In this document: positions 52,904-63,172 of the stretch, piece after piece
Layout of the letters: each line of letters begins with the position of its first letter
Numbering within the stretch: the first letter of the stretch is position 1
Assembly (NCBI GenBank): GCA_030428945.1
Contig: JAUIEC010000008.1
Coordinates: 124,001-188,000, forward strand
DNA: 64,000 bases
Direction: 5' to 3'
From: Phycisphaerae bacterium
Lineage (GTDB): Bacteria; Planctomycetota; Phycisphaerae; UBA1845; Fen-1342
Notes under the pieces: generated by a model
What the model saw: the letters and a program-made list of their open reading frames with translations, nothing else
Databases searched by the model: none
What the model was told of the DNA's origin: nothing
Position numbers and translations under genes: made by a program

Positions 52904-53167
52904 CTTGTTTTCCGATCAAAGGCTCGCCATCGCCCGGCGCCGTTGCCCGGCCATGAAGGCGATTGTACCACGTTCCGTGCCGCCGCTGGGCATCGAATCC
53001 TCCTGCAATCGACTGCGTAATGTGGACGTCAAGGCAGACCAGGTTGAACGGTTGAGGACGAGAGGTTCATTGCCGAGCGTGGGCTGTTCGCGCCCTAACT
53101 GGGAGCCTCTCCGCTATGCTAACGCCCAAACAGATCACGCCACGACAGTTCCCCGGCGGAGCGACTC

Positions 53168-53911
53168 ATGAAGTGGAAGAAGAAACTCTACGTTCTGCAC
53201 CGCTGGCTCGGCCTGATCATCAGCCTGCAGCTGCTCGCCTGGAGCGTCGGTGGGCTGATGTTCAGCATCCTCGACATCGAGAACGTTCGTGGCAACTGGG
53301 ATCGCGCTACCGAGCCGCCCGCGGCCGTTCAGCTCGACGCGGTGCGGATCACGCCGGCCGAGGCGATGGCCCGAACGGAGCTTGAGGCGGCGCAGGTCGC
53401 CCGCGTGACGCTCCGAACCCGTTTCGATGGGCGCGCCGTCTATGTACTGATCGATCCGGACGATCGGCCGTTTGCCACAGTGGACGCTGCGACCGGCGAA
53501 GTGACGCGGCGGATCACTGGGCAACTGGCCGAGGCAGCTGCGCTGCGTGATTTCGTTCCAGATGCGGGTGTGCAGTCGACGCGTCTGATCGAGAACGATC
53601 CACCGACGGAGTACCGCGGCAAGCCTCTGCCGGCGTACCAGGTGGTTCTCGAGCACCCGAAACAGCCGCACATCTACATCTGCCCCGTGACGGCGGACGT
53701 GATCACGCGCCGGAACAGCACGTGGCGCACCTTCGATTTCTTCTGGATGCTGCACACGATGGACTACCAGGGACGTGACAACTTCAACCACTGGCTGCTG
53801 ACGATCGCCGCCGCGATCGCGGTGCTCACCGCCGCAAGCGGCCTGGTGATGTGGGTTACACGGGCGCCCTGGAGACGCCGCGGCAAACGCGAACAGTCCA
53901 GCACCACCTGA
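53168..53911 (+). CDS. PepSY-domain membrane protein
   Basis: A 247-aa protein: N-terminal membrane helix (LHRWLGLIISLQLLAWSVGGLMFS), a periplasmic PepSY-like domain (ITPAEAMARTELEAAQVARVTLRT, FATVDAATGEVTRRI), a second part with YQVVLEHPKQPHIYICPVTADVI, and a C-terminal helix (WLLTIAAAIAVLTAASGLVMWV). PepSY membrane proteins accompany iron and copper systems and may carry electrons or haem. It sits 89 nt before copA on the same strand and is likely co-transcribed. Confidence 0.83.
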   Translation: MKWKKKLYVLHRWLGLIISLQLLAWSVGGLMFSILDIENVRGNWDRATEPPAAVQLDAVRITPAEAMARTELEAAQVARVTLRTRFDGRAVYVLIDPDDRPFATVDAATGEVTRRITGQLAEAAALRDFVPDAGVQSTRLIENDPPTEYRGKPLPAYQVVLEHPKQPHIYICPVTADVITRRNSTWRTFDFFWMLHTMDYQGRDNFNHWLLTIAAAIAVLTAASGLVMWVTRAPWRRRGKREQSSTT

Positions 53912-54000
53912 CGAACTGACAACTGCGGGCACGAGCTGGACAAGCGGGTCCACGCCGGGCCCAAAATCGGCGGCATGAGACGCTCCACCGGAGAACTTCG

Positions 54001-56325
54001 ATGCCCGAAGACCCTGTTTGTGGAATGGACGTGACGCCTTCGTCTTCCACGGCTCGCGTCGAACAAGACGGCACGGAATACTTCTTCTGCAGCAACGGCT
54101 GCGCCGACAGGTTCCGAGCCGACCCGGGTCGCTATCTCGACCCGGCCGTCCCCGCGTCCCATGACAGGGGGCCGCATCGCGCGGAGGATCGCGACGACCA
54201 GCACACGCAAGCCGAGGGTGTGACATACACGTGCCCGATGCATCCGGAGATCCGCAAGATCGGCCCCGGCGACTGCCCGAAGTGCGGCATGGCCCTCGAA
54301 CCCGTCGACGCGACAGCTGAGCAGGATGATTCCGAACTGCATGACCTGACCCGGCGGCTGTGGGTCGCCACGGCGTTCACCGCGCCTCTCTTCGTCTTTG
54401 TCATGGGGCACATGCTCTTCGGGCATCAACTCGGCAGCTGGTTGAATCCGGCGGCCGGCCAGTGGTTCGAACTCGCCCTGGCCACGCCTGTGGTGCTCTG
54501 GTGCGCGTGGCCGTTCTTCGTCCGAGGCGTGCGTTCCGTCCGCACGCTCAGCCCGAACATGTGGACGCTGATCTCCATCGGCGTCTCGATCGCCTATGTC
54601 TTCAGCGTCGTTGCAACCGCCGCCCCCGGCCTCTTCCCCGAGTCGCTGCGAGACAGTTCCGGTCGAGTCGGCGTTTACTTCGAGGCTGCGGCCGTCATTG
54701 TCGCGCTCGTATTGCTGGGGCAAGTCCTGGAGCTGCGAGCTCGCCGACGGACGGGCGGGGCGATCCGCGAACTACTCGAGCTCGCGCCCCCGACGGCCCG
54801 CCGCCTGCGCGAGGACGGTTCCGACGAAGAGGTGCCGGTCGACCAACTCTCGGCCGGCGACCGCGTCCGCGTGCGTCCGGGTGACAAGATCCCGATCGAC
54901 GGCACGGTCGCGGAGGGTCGCAGCACCGTTGATGAATCGATGCTCACCGGCGAGCCAGTGCCCGTGGAGAAGGCGGCCGGAGATGAGGTCACCGGCGGAA
55001 CCGTCAACAAGACCGGCTCGTTCGTCATTACGGTCAGCCGCACCGGGTCGGAAACCACGCTCGCGCAGATCGTGCAGATGGTCGCCGACGCCCAGCGTTC
55101 CCGGGCGCCGATCCAGCGGCTGGCCGATGCCGTGGCAGCCTGGTTCGTTCCGGTCGTGGTCGCGATCGCCGGCCTTGCATTCTTCGTCTGGCTGCTCGTC
55201 GGACCGGCACCTGCTTTCAGCTACGCACTGATTGCAGCGGTCTCGGTGCTGATCATCGCGTGTCCGTGTGCACTGGGCCTGGCGACTCCGATTTCGATCA
55301 TGGTTGCCGCCGGCCGGGGCGCCAAGCTGGGCGTGCTGATCAAGAATGCCGCGGCCCTCGAGGCCTTCGAGTCGATCGACACGGTCGTCGTCGACAAGAC
55401 CGGTACGCTCACGGAGGGCAAGCCCAGTCTGGTCGCCATTGAGGTGCGGAGTGATCAGAGCGAGGAGCGCGCCTTCGCCCTCCTGGCCGCGGCCGAACGC
55501 GGCAGCGAGCACCCGCTGGCCGAGGCGATCGTGGCGGGCCTGGAGGAGCGGACCGATGCCCGGCCTGCGGCGTCCGCATTTGACAGTATCACCGGCAAGG
55601 GGATTGCCGCCACGGTCGACGGTTCCCGCGTGGTGATCGGTTCTTCCGTCCTGCTGGCGGACGAGGGCATCGATACAGGGCCCTTCGCCGACCTGGCCGA
55701 GACAAAGCGGCGCGAGGGCGGCACGGCGATGTTCGCGGCGATCGACGGCACACTTGCCGCGCTGCTCGTGGTCGCTGACCCGATCAAGCAGACCACCCGC
55801 GCCGCGATCGAAGCGCTCCATGGCCTGGGGCTGACCGTCGTCATGCTGACGGGCGACAATCGGACGACCGCGGACGCGATCGCCGGGCAGTTGGGGATCG
55901 ACCGGGTCGAGGCGGAGGTCCTGCCGGATCAGAAGGCCGAGATCATCCGCGGGCTGCAGGCCGAGGGTCGGCGGATCGCGATGGTCGGCGATGGCGTCAA
56001 CGACGCCCCGGCGCTGGCCCAGGCCGACGTTGGCGTGGCGATGGGGACCGGCGCAGGCGTGGCCATCGAGAGCGCCGCAATCACCCTTGTCGGCGGCGAT
56101 CTCAACGGCCTGGTCCGGGCGCGGGAGCTGAGCCGGGCCACCATGCGGAACATCCGCCAGAACCTCTTCTTTGCCTTTGCCTACAACGCTGCGGGCGTTC
56201 CGATCGCGGCCGGCGTGCTCTATCCGTTCTTCGGCGTGCTGCTGAGCCCGATGATCGCGGCGGGGGCAATGAGCTTCAGTTCGGTTTCGGTGATCGCCAA
56301 CGCGCTGCGGTTGCGAGTGAAGTGA
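54001..56325 (+). CDS. copA: copper-exporting P1B ATPase with N-terminal YHS and metal-binding domains
   Basis: A 774-aa Cu(I) ATPase. An N-terminal YHS domain ([11 protein letters not shown] ... [12 protein letters not shown]) is followed by a heavy-metal-binding TRASH-like domain ([24 protein letters not shown]), replacing the usual HMA domains. Next come membrane helices, TGEP, the CPC motif ([13 protein letters not shown]), [21 protein letters not shown], and the last helices with YNAAGVP and [16 protein letters not shown], the P1B-1 copper signature. It exports Cu(I) to the periplasm, where the CusCBA proteins encoded next door would take over. Confidence 0.95.
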   Translation: MPEDPVCGMDVTPSSSTARVEQDGTEYFFCSNGCADRFRADPGRYLDPAVPASHDRGPHRAEDRDDQHTQAEGVTYTCPMHPEIRKIGPGDCPKCGMALEPVDATAEQDDSELHDLTRRLWVATAFTAPLFVFVMGHMLFGHQLGSWLNPAAGQWFELALATPVVLWCAWPFFVRGVRSVRTLSPNMWTLISIGVSIAYVFSVVATAAPGLFPESLRDSSGRVGVYFEAAAVIVALVLLGQVLELRARRRTGGAIRELLELAPPTARRLREDGSDEEVPVDQLSAGDRVRVRPGDKIPIDGTVAEGRSTVDESMLTGEPVPVEKAAGDEVTGGTVNKTGSFVITVSRTGSETTLAQIVQMVADAQRSRAPIQRLADAVAAWFVPVVVAIAGLAFFVWLLVGPAPAFSYALIAAVSVLIIACPCALGLATPISIMVAAGRGAKLGVLIKNAAALEAFESIDTVVVDKTGTLTEGKPSLVAIEVRSDQSEERAFALLAAAERGSEHPLAEAIVAGLEERTDARPAASAFDSITGKGIAATVDGSRVVIGSSVLLADEGIDTGPFADLAETKRREGGTAMFAAIDGTLAALLVVADPIKQTTRAAIEALHGLGLTVVMLTGDNRTTADAIAGQLGIDRVEAEVLPDQKAEIIRGLQAEGRRIAMVGDGVNDAPALAQADVGVAMGTGAGVAIESAAITLVGGDLNGLVRARELSRATMRNIRQNLFFAFAYNAAGVPIAAGVLYPFFGVLLSPMIAAGAMSFSSVSVIANALRLRVK

Positions 56326-56383
56326 TCATCCCGGTTGCCGTGTAAGGGCGCGCTCCCCGGGGCACGCGGCCACTCGACTCGTG

Positions 56384-56470
56384 CTACGCGGCTCCTGTTC
56401 CTCGCAGCAGGTCGAAGAAGAAACTGATGAACTGGGCAAACAGGATGTACAGCAGTTGTGACAGGACCAT
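56384..56470 (-). CDS. 28-aa hydrophobic peptide after cusA
   Basis: ATG 56470 with GGAGG upstream starts 30 nt after the cusA stop: MVLSQLLYILFAQFISFFFD then LLRGTGAA. It is a single predicted membrane helix. Two other efflux operons here also carry tiny membrane-linked proteins, which supports it being a real gene, but the size means it could be chance. Possible small regulator or stabiliser of the RND complex. Confidence 0.5.
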   Translation of the reverse strand: MVLSQLLYILFAQFISFFFDLLRGTGAA

Positions 56471-56499
56471 GATTTCGGCCTCCGGCGGTTACTTGCGTC

Positions 56500-59400
56500 T
56501 CAGTTCGACTTCTGCAGTCGCCGCAGTTCGAACTGCTTGGCGACCAGAAAGATCACGGGATAGATCAGCAGCTCCATGGCGAAGCTCGTCAGCAGGCCGC
56601 CGAACATCGGCGCGGCCATCCGCTTCATGACTTCCGATCCGGTGCCCACGCCGATCATGATCGGCACGAGCCCGAGCATTGTAGTCATTACCGTCATGGT
56701 CTTGGGGCGCACGCGCATCACGGCACCCTCGTGGATCGCATGCTTCAGGTCGGCAAGCGTGTTCATTTTTCCGTTGGCCTTGGCGTCATCGTAGCTGTGG
56801 TGCAGGTAAAGCAGCATGACAAGACCTGTCTCGGCGTCGAGTCCGGCGAGCGCGATCAGCCCCACCCAGACCGCCAGGGACATATTGTAATCGGCCCAGT
56901 ACATGAACCAGATGGCGCCGATCAGGCTGAACGGAACCGCCAGGAGCACGACAATCGTATCGAACCAGCTACCCGTCGCGGCATACAGCAGCAGGACAAT
57001 CAGAACGAATACCGCCGGAATCGCGATCGCGAGCCGGGCGTTGGCGGCCTGAATGTACTCGTACTGCCCGGACCACACGAGACTGTAGCCGGATGGAATA
57101 TCCACGGATGCGTTTACGTGCTGCTTGGCACGTTCAACCCAGCCGCCGATGTCGCTCGTCGTGAGATCCACATAGATCCAGGCCGTCTTACGCGCGTTCT
57201 CGCTCTTGATCCCGGGCGGACCTTTGTGAATGGACAGATCAGCCAGTTGGGCCAACGGCACCTGCGCTCCGGAAGGCGTCGCGACCAGCGTGCGCTTGAG
57301 GGCGGGGATGTTATCACGAAGTTCGCGCTTGTAGCGCAGATTGACTGGGTACCGTTCCAATCCCTCGACGGTCGATGTGATGTTCATGCCGCCCATTGCA
57401 GTCAGGATGACATCCTGCACGTCGCCGACGGTCAGGCCGTACCGAGCGATCTCCTCCCGATTGATGTTGAAGTCGACGTAGTTGCCGCCGACCGTCTTCT
57501 CGGGGTACGCGCTGAGTGTTCCGGGAAGGCCACGGACTTGGGCCGCAATCCGTTCGGCGATGTCGCCGAGAACCGTCAGGTCGTCGCCCATGACCTTGAT
57601 GCCGACCGGTGTCTTAATGCCGGTACTGAGCATGTCGATCCGCGTCTTGATCGGCATGGTCCACGCGTTGGTGAGTCCGGGGAACGAAACCACGTCGTCC
57701 AGCCCATCCACGTGTGTTCCATCCGGCTCGTCCCAGCCGTAGCTCAGTTCATCGATGGTGATCGGCCGATTCTCCGGCCAGAAATGCGTCAGCCCGCTGT
57801 AGTTCTTTGCCCAGTCGGGCAGTCGGGCAAACCAGCGTGGGAAGCTGCGGGTCCGCCACTTGCTCTTGTCAGGTTCGAGCATGATGGTTGTCTCGATCAT
57901 GCTGAGCGGAGCCGGGTCCGTGGCCGTTTCCGCACGCCCAATCTTCCCGAAGACGTGATGCACCTCGGGGAACGTCTTGATCAACGCATCGGTCTGCTGC
58001 AGCAGCTCGCGCGCCTTCGTAATGCTGATCCCGGGGTCGGTGGTCGGCATGTACAACAGGTCGCCCTCGTTCAGCGGGGGCATGAACTCGCTTCCGACCT
58101 GGTGCGAGAGCATCAACGGCGAGAATCGCTGCCCGATGACCTGCTCGCCCCAGATGTACTCCTGGAGCGGTAGGATCGCCGTGGCCACAAGCAGTGCGGC
58201 AATCAGCAGCGTGAGATACTTCCCGCGCATTGCCAGCCAGAAAAGCGGACTGTAGATGCGCTGAAGGAGACGACTGACCGGGTTCCTGACTTCATCCGGG
58301 ATCTTGCCACGGATCAGGTAGACCATCAGAACGGGGATCACCGTGATGGCGAGAATCGCCGCCGCTCCCATGGCAAACGTCTTGGTGAACGCAAGGGGCT
58401 TGAACAGTCGCCCGCTCTGTTCGCCGAGAACGAAGATCGGTAGAAAACTGACGGTGATGATCAGCAGACTGAAGAAGAGCGTCGGGCCGACCTCCTTGGC
58501 TGCATCGATGATGATCTCGAGCTGCGGCTTCTTGCCCTTGTCACGCTCGTAGTGCTTGTGGGCGTTTTCGACCATCACGATGGCACTGTCGACCATCGCG
58601 CCGATCGCAATCGCAATCCCGCCGAGACTCATGATGTTGGCATTGAGCCCGATCATATGCATGATGATCAGGCTTGCCAGGACAGCTGTGGGGAGAACGA
58701 AGATCGCAACTAGCGCACTACGCAGATGCAGAAGGAATACGACGCAGACGATCGCCACGACGATCATCTCCTCAATCAGTTTCTCATTCAGATTCTCGAC
58801 CGCTCTCTCGATCAGCGCAGATCGATCGTACTCCGTGATCACGTCAACGCCGGGTGGGAGCCCCGCTCTCAGTTGATCAATTTTTTCTTTGGTGTTCTCG
58901 ATGACCTTGAGCGCGTTCTCTCCAAAACGCATGACCACTATGCCGCCGACCACTTCGCCTTCGCCATTGGCCTCGGCCAGGCCTCGCCGCAACTCCGGAC
59001 CGAGTTGAACGCTGGCGATGTCGCGCAGGTAGACGGGTGTGCCGTTCGGGTTCGTGCGGATCACGATCCCCGCCAGATCCTCAAGACCCTGCGCCGCCCT
59101 GGCGCGCGAGATCGGCTGGCCACTCGTGGTGACCGCTTCAACCTGAGTTGGCGTCAGCTGTGCGAGGTATCCTCGACCGCGAACCATGTACTCGGTCTCG
59201 GACATCTCAAGCAGGCGACCACCGACGTCGTTGTTCGAACGCCGGATCGCCATCGTGATGTGCTCAAGCGGGATGTTGTACGCGAGGAGTCGATCCGGAT
59301 CGACGACGACCTGGTACTGGCGAACGAACCCGCCGATGGCGGCAACCTCGGCCACACCATCGACCGTGGTCAGTTCAAAACGAAGATACCAGTCTTGAAT

Positions 59401-60195
59401 GCTGCGCAGTTCCGAGAGATCGTACTGCGCGAGCACCAGATCCGTTGCCCCGTCCCATGGGCAGATGCCGCCGCGGTCGAAGATGCGAGCCCGCTCCAGG
59501 CGGCTCCGAATCTCTTCCGGGGCATCGCCGCGCGTCGGATACCAGGTGCGACCGAGTTCCCGCCCGCCGCTGCTCGCTGGATGCGCGTGGTTGGCATGCT
59601 CGTGACTTGATCCGAGTGGCGGACCTCGCACGGATAGCGGCGAGGCTCCGGTTTGCGATCCGGCCGGCCTTTCTGTGGCGGAATCGGCGGTGTCGTTCTC
59701 CACAACTTCTTCCGGATCGTAGTACATCCCGTTGGGGTGTTCCGGGCAGTAATATCCGTTACGCACGGAGTACTCATATGCCCAACCAACGCCCGTAGCA
59801 TCCGGTCCGAGTTGCGGTGAAACGCCCTGCGGAAGTCGGCCCGCAACGTAGTTGAGGTACTCGAGTACCCGTGACCGGGCCCAGTACAGGTCGGTGCCAT
59901 CCTCGAAGATGATGTAGACCATTGAGAACCCGAAGAAGGAGTATCCACGGACGACCTTGGCATAGGGAACCGCCAGCATGGCGGTCGTCAGGGGATAGGT
60001 CACCTGGTCTTCAACGACCTGGGGGGCCTGGCCGGGATACTCCGTGAACACGATCACCTGTACGTCGGACAGGTCCGGGATGGCATCAAGGCGGATGTTG
60101 TACGCCGTCCACACACCGCCTCCGATGACGAAGGCCGTCAGCAGCAGCACGAGCGCGCGGTTGCGGGCACAGAACTCAATGATCTTGGCAATCAC
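56500..60195 (-). CDS. cusA: CusA-type copper/silver RND pump with Cys/His-rich insert
   Basis: A 1231-aa RND permease, about 180 residues longer than typical CusA. The helix-4 motif GGIAIAIGAMVDSAIVMVENAHKH is the Cu/Ag (HME4) class. Between residues about 147 and 255, within the first porter domain, is an insert with YYCPEHPNGMYYDPEE, a stretch HEHANHAHPASSGG and GGICPWDG, i.e. extra Cys/His metal ligands. Another loop (about 745-860) is also extended (KIGRAETATDPAPLSMIETT ... PENRPITIDELSYGWDEPDG). Otherwise complete. It pairs with the CusB, TolC and six-domain metal-binding genes upstream. Confidence 0.92.
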   Translation of the reverse strand: MIAKIIEFCARNRALVLLLTAFVIGGGVWTAYNIRLDAIPDLSDVQVIVFTEYPGQAPQVVEDQVTYPLTTAMLAVPYAKVVRGYSFFGFSMVYIIFEDGTDLYWARSRVLEYLNYVAGRLPQGVSPQLGPDATGVGWAYEYSVRNGYYCPEHPNGMYYDPEEVVENDTADSATERPAGSQTGASPLSVRGPPLGSSHEHANHAHPASSGGRELGRTWYPTRGDAPEEIRSRLERARIFDRGGICPWDGATDLVLAQYDLSELRSIQDWYLRFELTTVDGVAEVAAIGGFVRQYQVVVDPDRLLAYNIPLEHITMAIRRSNNDVGGRLLEMSETEYMVRGRGYLAQLTPTQVEAVTTSGQPISRARAAQGLEDLAGIVIRTNPNGTPVYLRDIASVQLGPELRRGLAEANGEGEVVGGIVVMRFGENALKVIENTKEKIDQLRAGLPPGVDVITEYDRSALIERAVENLNEKLIEEMIVVAIVCVVFLLHLRSALVAIFVLPTAVLASLIIMHMIGLNANIMSLGGIAIAIGAMVDSAIVMVENAHKHYERDKGKKPQLEIIIDAAKEVGPTLFFSLLIITVSFLPIFVLGEQSGRLFKPLAFTKTFAMGAAAILAITVIPVLMVYLIRGKIPDEVRNPVSRLLQRIYSPLFWLAMRGKYLTLLIAALLVATAILPLQEYIWGEQVIGQRFSPLMLSHQVGSEFMPPLNEGDLLYMPTTDPGISITKARELLQQTDALIKTFPEVHHVFGKIGRAETATDPAPLSMIETTIMLEPDKSKWRTRSFPRWFARLPDWAKNYSGLTHFWPENRPITIDELSYGWDEPDGTHVDGLDDVVSFPGLTNAWTMPIKTRIDMLSTGIKTPVGIKVMGDDLTVLGDIAERIAAQVRGLPGTLSAYPEKTVGGNYVDFNINREEIARYGLTVGDVQDVILTAMGGMNITSTVEGLERYPVNLRYKRELRDNIPALKRTLVATPSGAQVPLAQLADLSIHKGPPGIKSENARKTAWIYVDLTTSDIGGWVERAKQHVNASVDIPSGYSLVWSGQYEYIQAANARLAIAIPAVFVLIVLLLYAATGSWFDTIVVLLAVPFSLIGAIWFMYWADYNMSLAVWVGLIALAGLDAETGLVMLLYLHHSYDDAKANGKMNTLADLKHAIHEGAVMRVRPKTMTVMTTMLGLVPIMIGVGTGSEVMKRMAAPMFGGLLTSFAMELLIYPVIFLVAKQFELRRLQKSN

Positions 60196-60221
60196 AACCG
60201 GTTACTCTCCGCGGGAGGGAA

Positions 60222-61610
60222 TCACTTCGTTTCCTGGAGTTCGCCGCAACTAAGCATCTTGAAGCCGTAGAACGGGTTGGCGATTTCATCGTTGGCCTGG
60301 AGCCAGTCGCCCTTGGTCATGGGGCAGTGGAAAATGTAGATGTCTGGGAACACTTTCCGACTGGGCCGCACCTGGTCCACCAGCTTTCGCATCGCCTCTC
60401 CCACCCGGACGAAGGTCACGCGGGTATCGTCGAGGCTCTGGCCGCGCAACTGCAGCGCTGCAGCCCGCAGCGCACGCACAGCCGCGAGTGTGCCTTCCGA
60501 ATCGTCCTCTTTCTCCAACAGAACAATCAGCTCATCCGAAGCTCCGACCAATCCCAGTGCGTGCATCGCGACACCATCAGCGCGATCCGTGGAGAGGCGC
60601 TCCTGCAGGGCCAGGTAATGCTCCATCAGGTAGTTCACCTGGACCGTGACGGCAGCCGGGGCCGAATGGGTTTGGGCGATGGCCGTATCCTTGACCAACT
60701 GCATTCCGCAGATCGGGCAGGATCCCGGCGCGGTCAGGGAGACGTCTTCGGCATGCATCGGACAGACGTAGCTGCCGGAGGGAGCGGCGTCGGATCGCTC
60801 GCGGTGTGCAGCGACCCAGGCCACATCCTCAACCGGTTTGATGGTCATCCCGCACACGGGGCAGTCGCCGGGCTCGCCGGAGAAATACCAGCACTCCGCC
60901 ATCGGGCAGACGTACGCGACGTCCGCGGGAATCACTCTGTGCGCCGGCGCCGCGGTTGCGGCGCTAGCAGCCACGTCCCGGGGAACGAGTTCCCCGGCGC
61001 AGACCGTGCACCGGCCGGGTCCGCTGCTGTGAACAACAGGATGCATTGCGCACCGATAAGCCGCCCGTTCGGCCACTTCCGGCCGCGGAGGGACATTCCG
61101 GTCGGCCATCTCCGGTCCGAGCCAGATTCCCCGGAACGGGGTCAGCGGGCGGTCGTCGTGCGGGCACTTCGCCGGGCTGTCGCGGATCACACCCGCATGT
61201 CGCGCGTCGGGACAGGTATACATGACTTTGAAAGCCTGGAGCGAACTGTCGCAACGAGGACAGGCCGCTGCTGATTGTGCGAAGACATGCGGGTGTTCCG
61301 GACAGGTGTATGCCACGTCACCACCGCCGGCCGCCTTGCGCGCCGCGACCCACGCCACTTCCGCGACCGGCTTCAGCCGCATCCCGCACCACGGACAACT
61401 GCCCGCCGCGAGGGACAGATAGGCTCCCTGTCGAGCGGCATCCGCCTCGTCCGGGTGCGTCTCCATCGGGCACGCGAACTGGGCCTGCTCCAGATCAGGT
61501 TGCGCGTCTCCAGCGGCCGCGGCCGGTTGCATTTCACCTGAGGTCCAGGCCGCCCCGCAGAAGAGCAGGGCAAGGGCCAGCGGAAGCAGTCGATTGAATG
61601 TCGTGGCCAT
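60222..61610 (-). CDS. exported protein with six heavy-metal-binding domains
   Basis: A 462-aa exported protein (signal LLPLALALLFCGAAWTSG). Six successive heavy-metal-binding/TRASH-like units of about 45-60 residues each have CP followed by CxxC: CPMETHPDEAD..CPWCGM, CPEHPHVFAQ..CPRCDS, CPDARHAGVI..CPHDDR (degenerate), CAMHPVVHSS..CTVCAG, CPMAECWYFS..CPVCGM, CPMHAEDVSL..CPICGM. A C-terminal helical domain resembles DUF3347-like periplasmic domains (HYLALQERLSTDRADG ... FPDIYIFHCPMTKGDWL). Probably a periplasmic copper reservoir/chaperone for the CusCBA pump. Confidence 0.87.
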   Translation of the reverse strand: MATTFNRLLPLALALLFCGAAWTSGEMQPAAAAGDAQPDLEQAQFACPMETHPDEADAARQGAYLSLAAGSCPWCGMRLKPVAEVAWVAARKAAGGGDVAYTCPEHPHVFAQSAAACPRCDSSLQAFKVMYTCPDARHAGVIRDSPAKCPHDDRPLTPFRGIWLGPEMADRNVPPRPEVAERAAYRCAMHPVVHSSGPGRCTVCAGELVPRDVAASAATAAPAHRVIPADVAYVCPMAECWYFSGEPGDCPVCGMTIKPVEDVAWVAAHRERSDAAPSGSYVCPMHAEDVSLTAPGSCPICGMQLVKDTAIAQTHSAPAAVTVQVNYLMEHYLALQERLSTDRADGVAMHALGLVGASDELIVLLEKEDDSEGTLAAVRALRAAALQLRGQSLDDTRVTFVRVGEAMRKLVDQVRPSRKVFPDIYIFHCPMTKGDWLQANDEIANPFYGFKMLSCGELQETK

Positions 61611-61622
61611 ACGTTCGCTCCG

Positions 61623-63170
61623 CTAGTGATTGTGCCCGGGCGCCTGAGGCTGCATGTCGCTTGAATCAATGGTGCTGCCGGCCGGAGCGGGCGCGGATTG
61701 CTGAGCTGTCAGCATCTTGGCGACCGCCTCCTTCAGCTTGCTCTCTGCGTCCAGCATGAACTGGCCGCTGGTCACTACCTCTTCGCCTTCTTCGAGGCCG
61801 AACAGCACCTCAACCAGACCATTCTCCCCTTCAACACCGACCTGCAGATCGCGCGGCTGGAACTGCTTGTCGCCACGCATCACAAACGCCACCTGCCGTG
61901 TTCCCGAGTCGATGTACGCCTCCCTGGGGATCAGCAGCGCGCGACGATTCAGATCCGCCTGCAACTGCACGGTGGCGTACATATCCGGCTTGAGTTGCTG
62001 GTGCGGGTTGTCGAATTCGAGGCGAACCTTGATGACGCGCGCATCTTTCTGCAGGTAGGGGTACACGTAGTCGACGTGTCCCCGAAAGGTCTCTCCGGGA
62101 ATGTAGGGCAGGGTCATTTCGGCCTCCTGCCCAACCCGCACCCACGGTAGCTGGTACTCGTAAATGTCAACGAATACCCAGACCTTCGACAGATCGGCGA
62201 TCGTGTACAGTCGCATGCCCGGGCGAACGTACATGCCCTCAAGAGCCATCTTCTCCGTGACGATCCCCGTGGACGGCGAGTTGATCGTGAGCGTCTTGCT
62301 GCTACTGCCCGAGCGGCGCAGGCCCGCAATCTGCGCAGCGGTGATGTCAAAGTATCGCAGTTGCGTTTCGGCTGCCTGGACCAGCCGCTGCGCTTCCTCG
62401 CGGGCCTCCGCCAGCGGACTGCCGGCCATGCGGGTCACGCCGCGAATCGCCGCCAGGTACTCTTCCTGTGCTTCCCAGAGTCTCGGGGAGTAGACATCGA
62501 ACAGGGGTTGGTCTGCTCCGACCGCCATGCCAGTCTTGTCGACGACCAGCTTCTCGATCCAGCCCTCGAACTTGGTATCCACAAAGGTGACCGTCTGCTC
62601 GTTGTAATCGACACGGCCGACTGTGCGAATCGTCTTCGTCAGCGGGCCACGCTTGACGCGCGCGGTTCGAATCCCCATGTTCTGCTGCGTAGCGGGGTCA
62701 ACGGTAATGGCCTTGCCCACAGAGGATTCATCCGCGCTTGCGTAAACCGGTACCAGGTCCATTCCCATCGGGCTCTTACCGGGTTTCTCTGAGACATAAC
62801 CGGGGTCCATCGGGGCACGCCAATAGAGGACCTTCCGTTCCTGCGGACCGCCAACGGCCGCGTCGGCATCGCCGTCCATTCGAAGCGGCGTCAGTTTCAT
62901 GTGGCAGATCGGGCAGTCGCCCGGTCCCTTTTGGATAACATTCGGGTGCATTCCGCAGGTGTAGAGTTGTTCGGACTCGCCCGCCTCGACCGCTTCGCCC
63001 GTAGCCGGCGTAGCAGCCGACAACGGATTCCAGCTGCCGGTGAGCCGGTAACTCGAGAAGACCGCTCCCCCGACCAACCCGAACGTGAGCACGACCAGCG
63101 CCACGACCGTCAAGACAAGCCCGCGGCCGAGCCGGGCTCCGACGCGTGCCGTTTCCGGTCTTTCATTCAT
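61623..63170 (-). CDS. cusB: CusB-type periplasmic adaptor
   Basis: A 515-aa adaptor: N-terminal membrane anchor (LVLTVVALVVLTFGLVGGAVF), a metal-binding unit (LYTCGMHPNVIQKGPGDCPICHMKL), then the CusB barrel-sandwich and helical hairpin (YSPRLWEAQEEYLAAIRGV, ADLSKVWVFVDIYEYQLPWV, GDVDVYP-like strands) and a C-terminal tail with H-x-H. CusB binds Cu(I)/Ag(I) and delivers it to CusA. The gene is 3 nt from the TolC stop and 12 nt before the six-domain gene. Confidence 0.92.
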   Translation of the reverse strand: MNERPETARVGARLGRGLVLTVVALVVLTFGLVGGAVFSSYRLTGSWNPLSAATPATGEAVEAGESEQLYTCGMHPNVIQKGPGDCPICHMKLTPLRMDGDADAAVGGPQERKVLYWRAPMDPGYVSEKPGKSPMGMDLVPVYASADESSVGKAITVDPATQQNMGIRTARVKRGPLTKTIRTVGRVDYNEQTVTFVDTKFEGWIEKLVVDKTGMAVGADQPLFDVYSPRLWEAQEEYLAAIRGVTRMAGSPLAEAREEAQRLVQAAETQLRYFDITAAQIAGLRRSGSSSKTLTINSPSTGIVTEKMALEGMYVRPGMRLYTIADLSKVWVFVDIYEYQLPWVRVGQEAEMTLPYIPGETFRGHVDYVYPYLQKDARVIKVRLEFDNPHQQLKPDMYATVQLQADLNRRALLIPREAYIDSGTRQVAFVMRGDKQFQPRDLQVGVEGENGLVEVLFGLEEGEEVVTSGQFMLDAESKLKEAVAKMLTAQQSAPAPAGSTIDSSDMQPQAPGHNH

Positions 63171-63172
63171 CT

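Noticed and set aside
56731..58173. 480-codon open frame opposite cusA
   Set aside because: Shadow of the RND gene with no recognisable motif.
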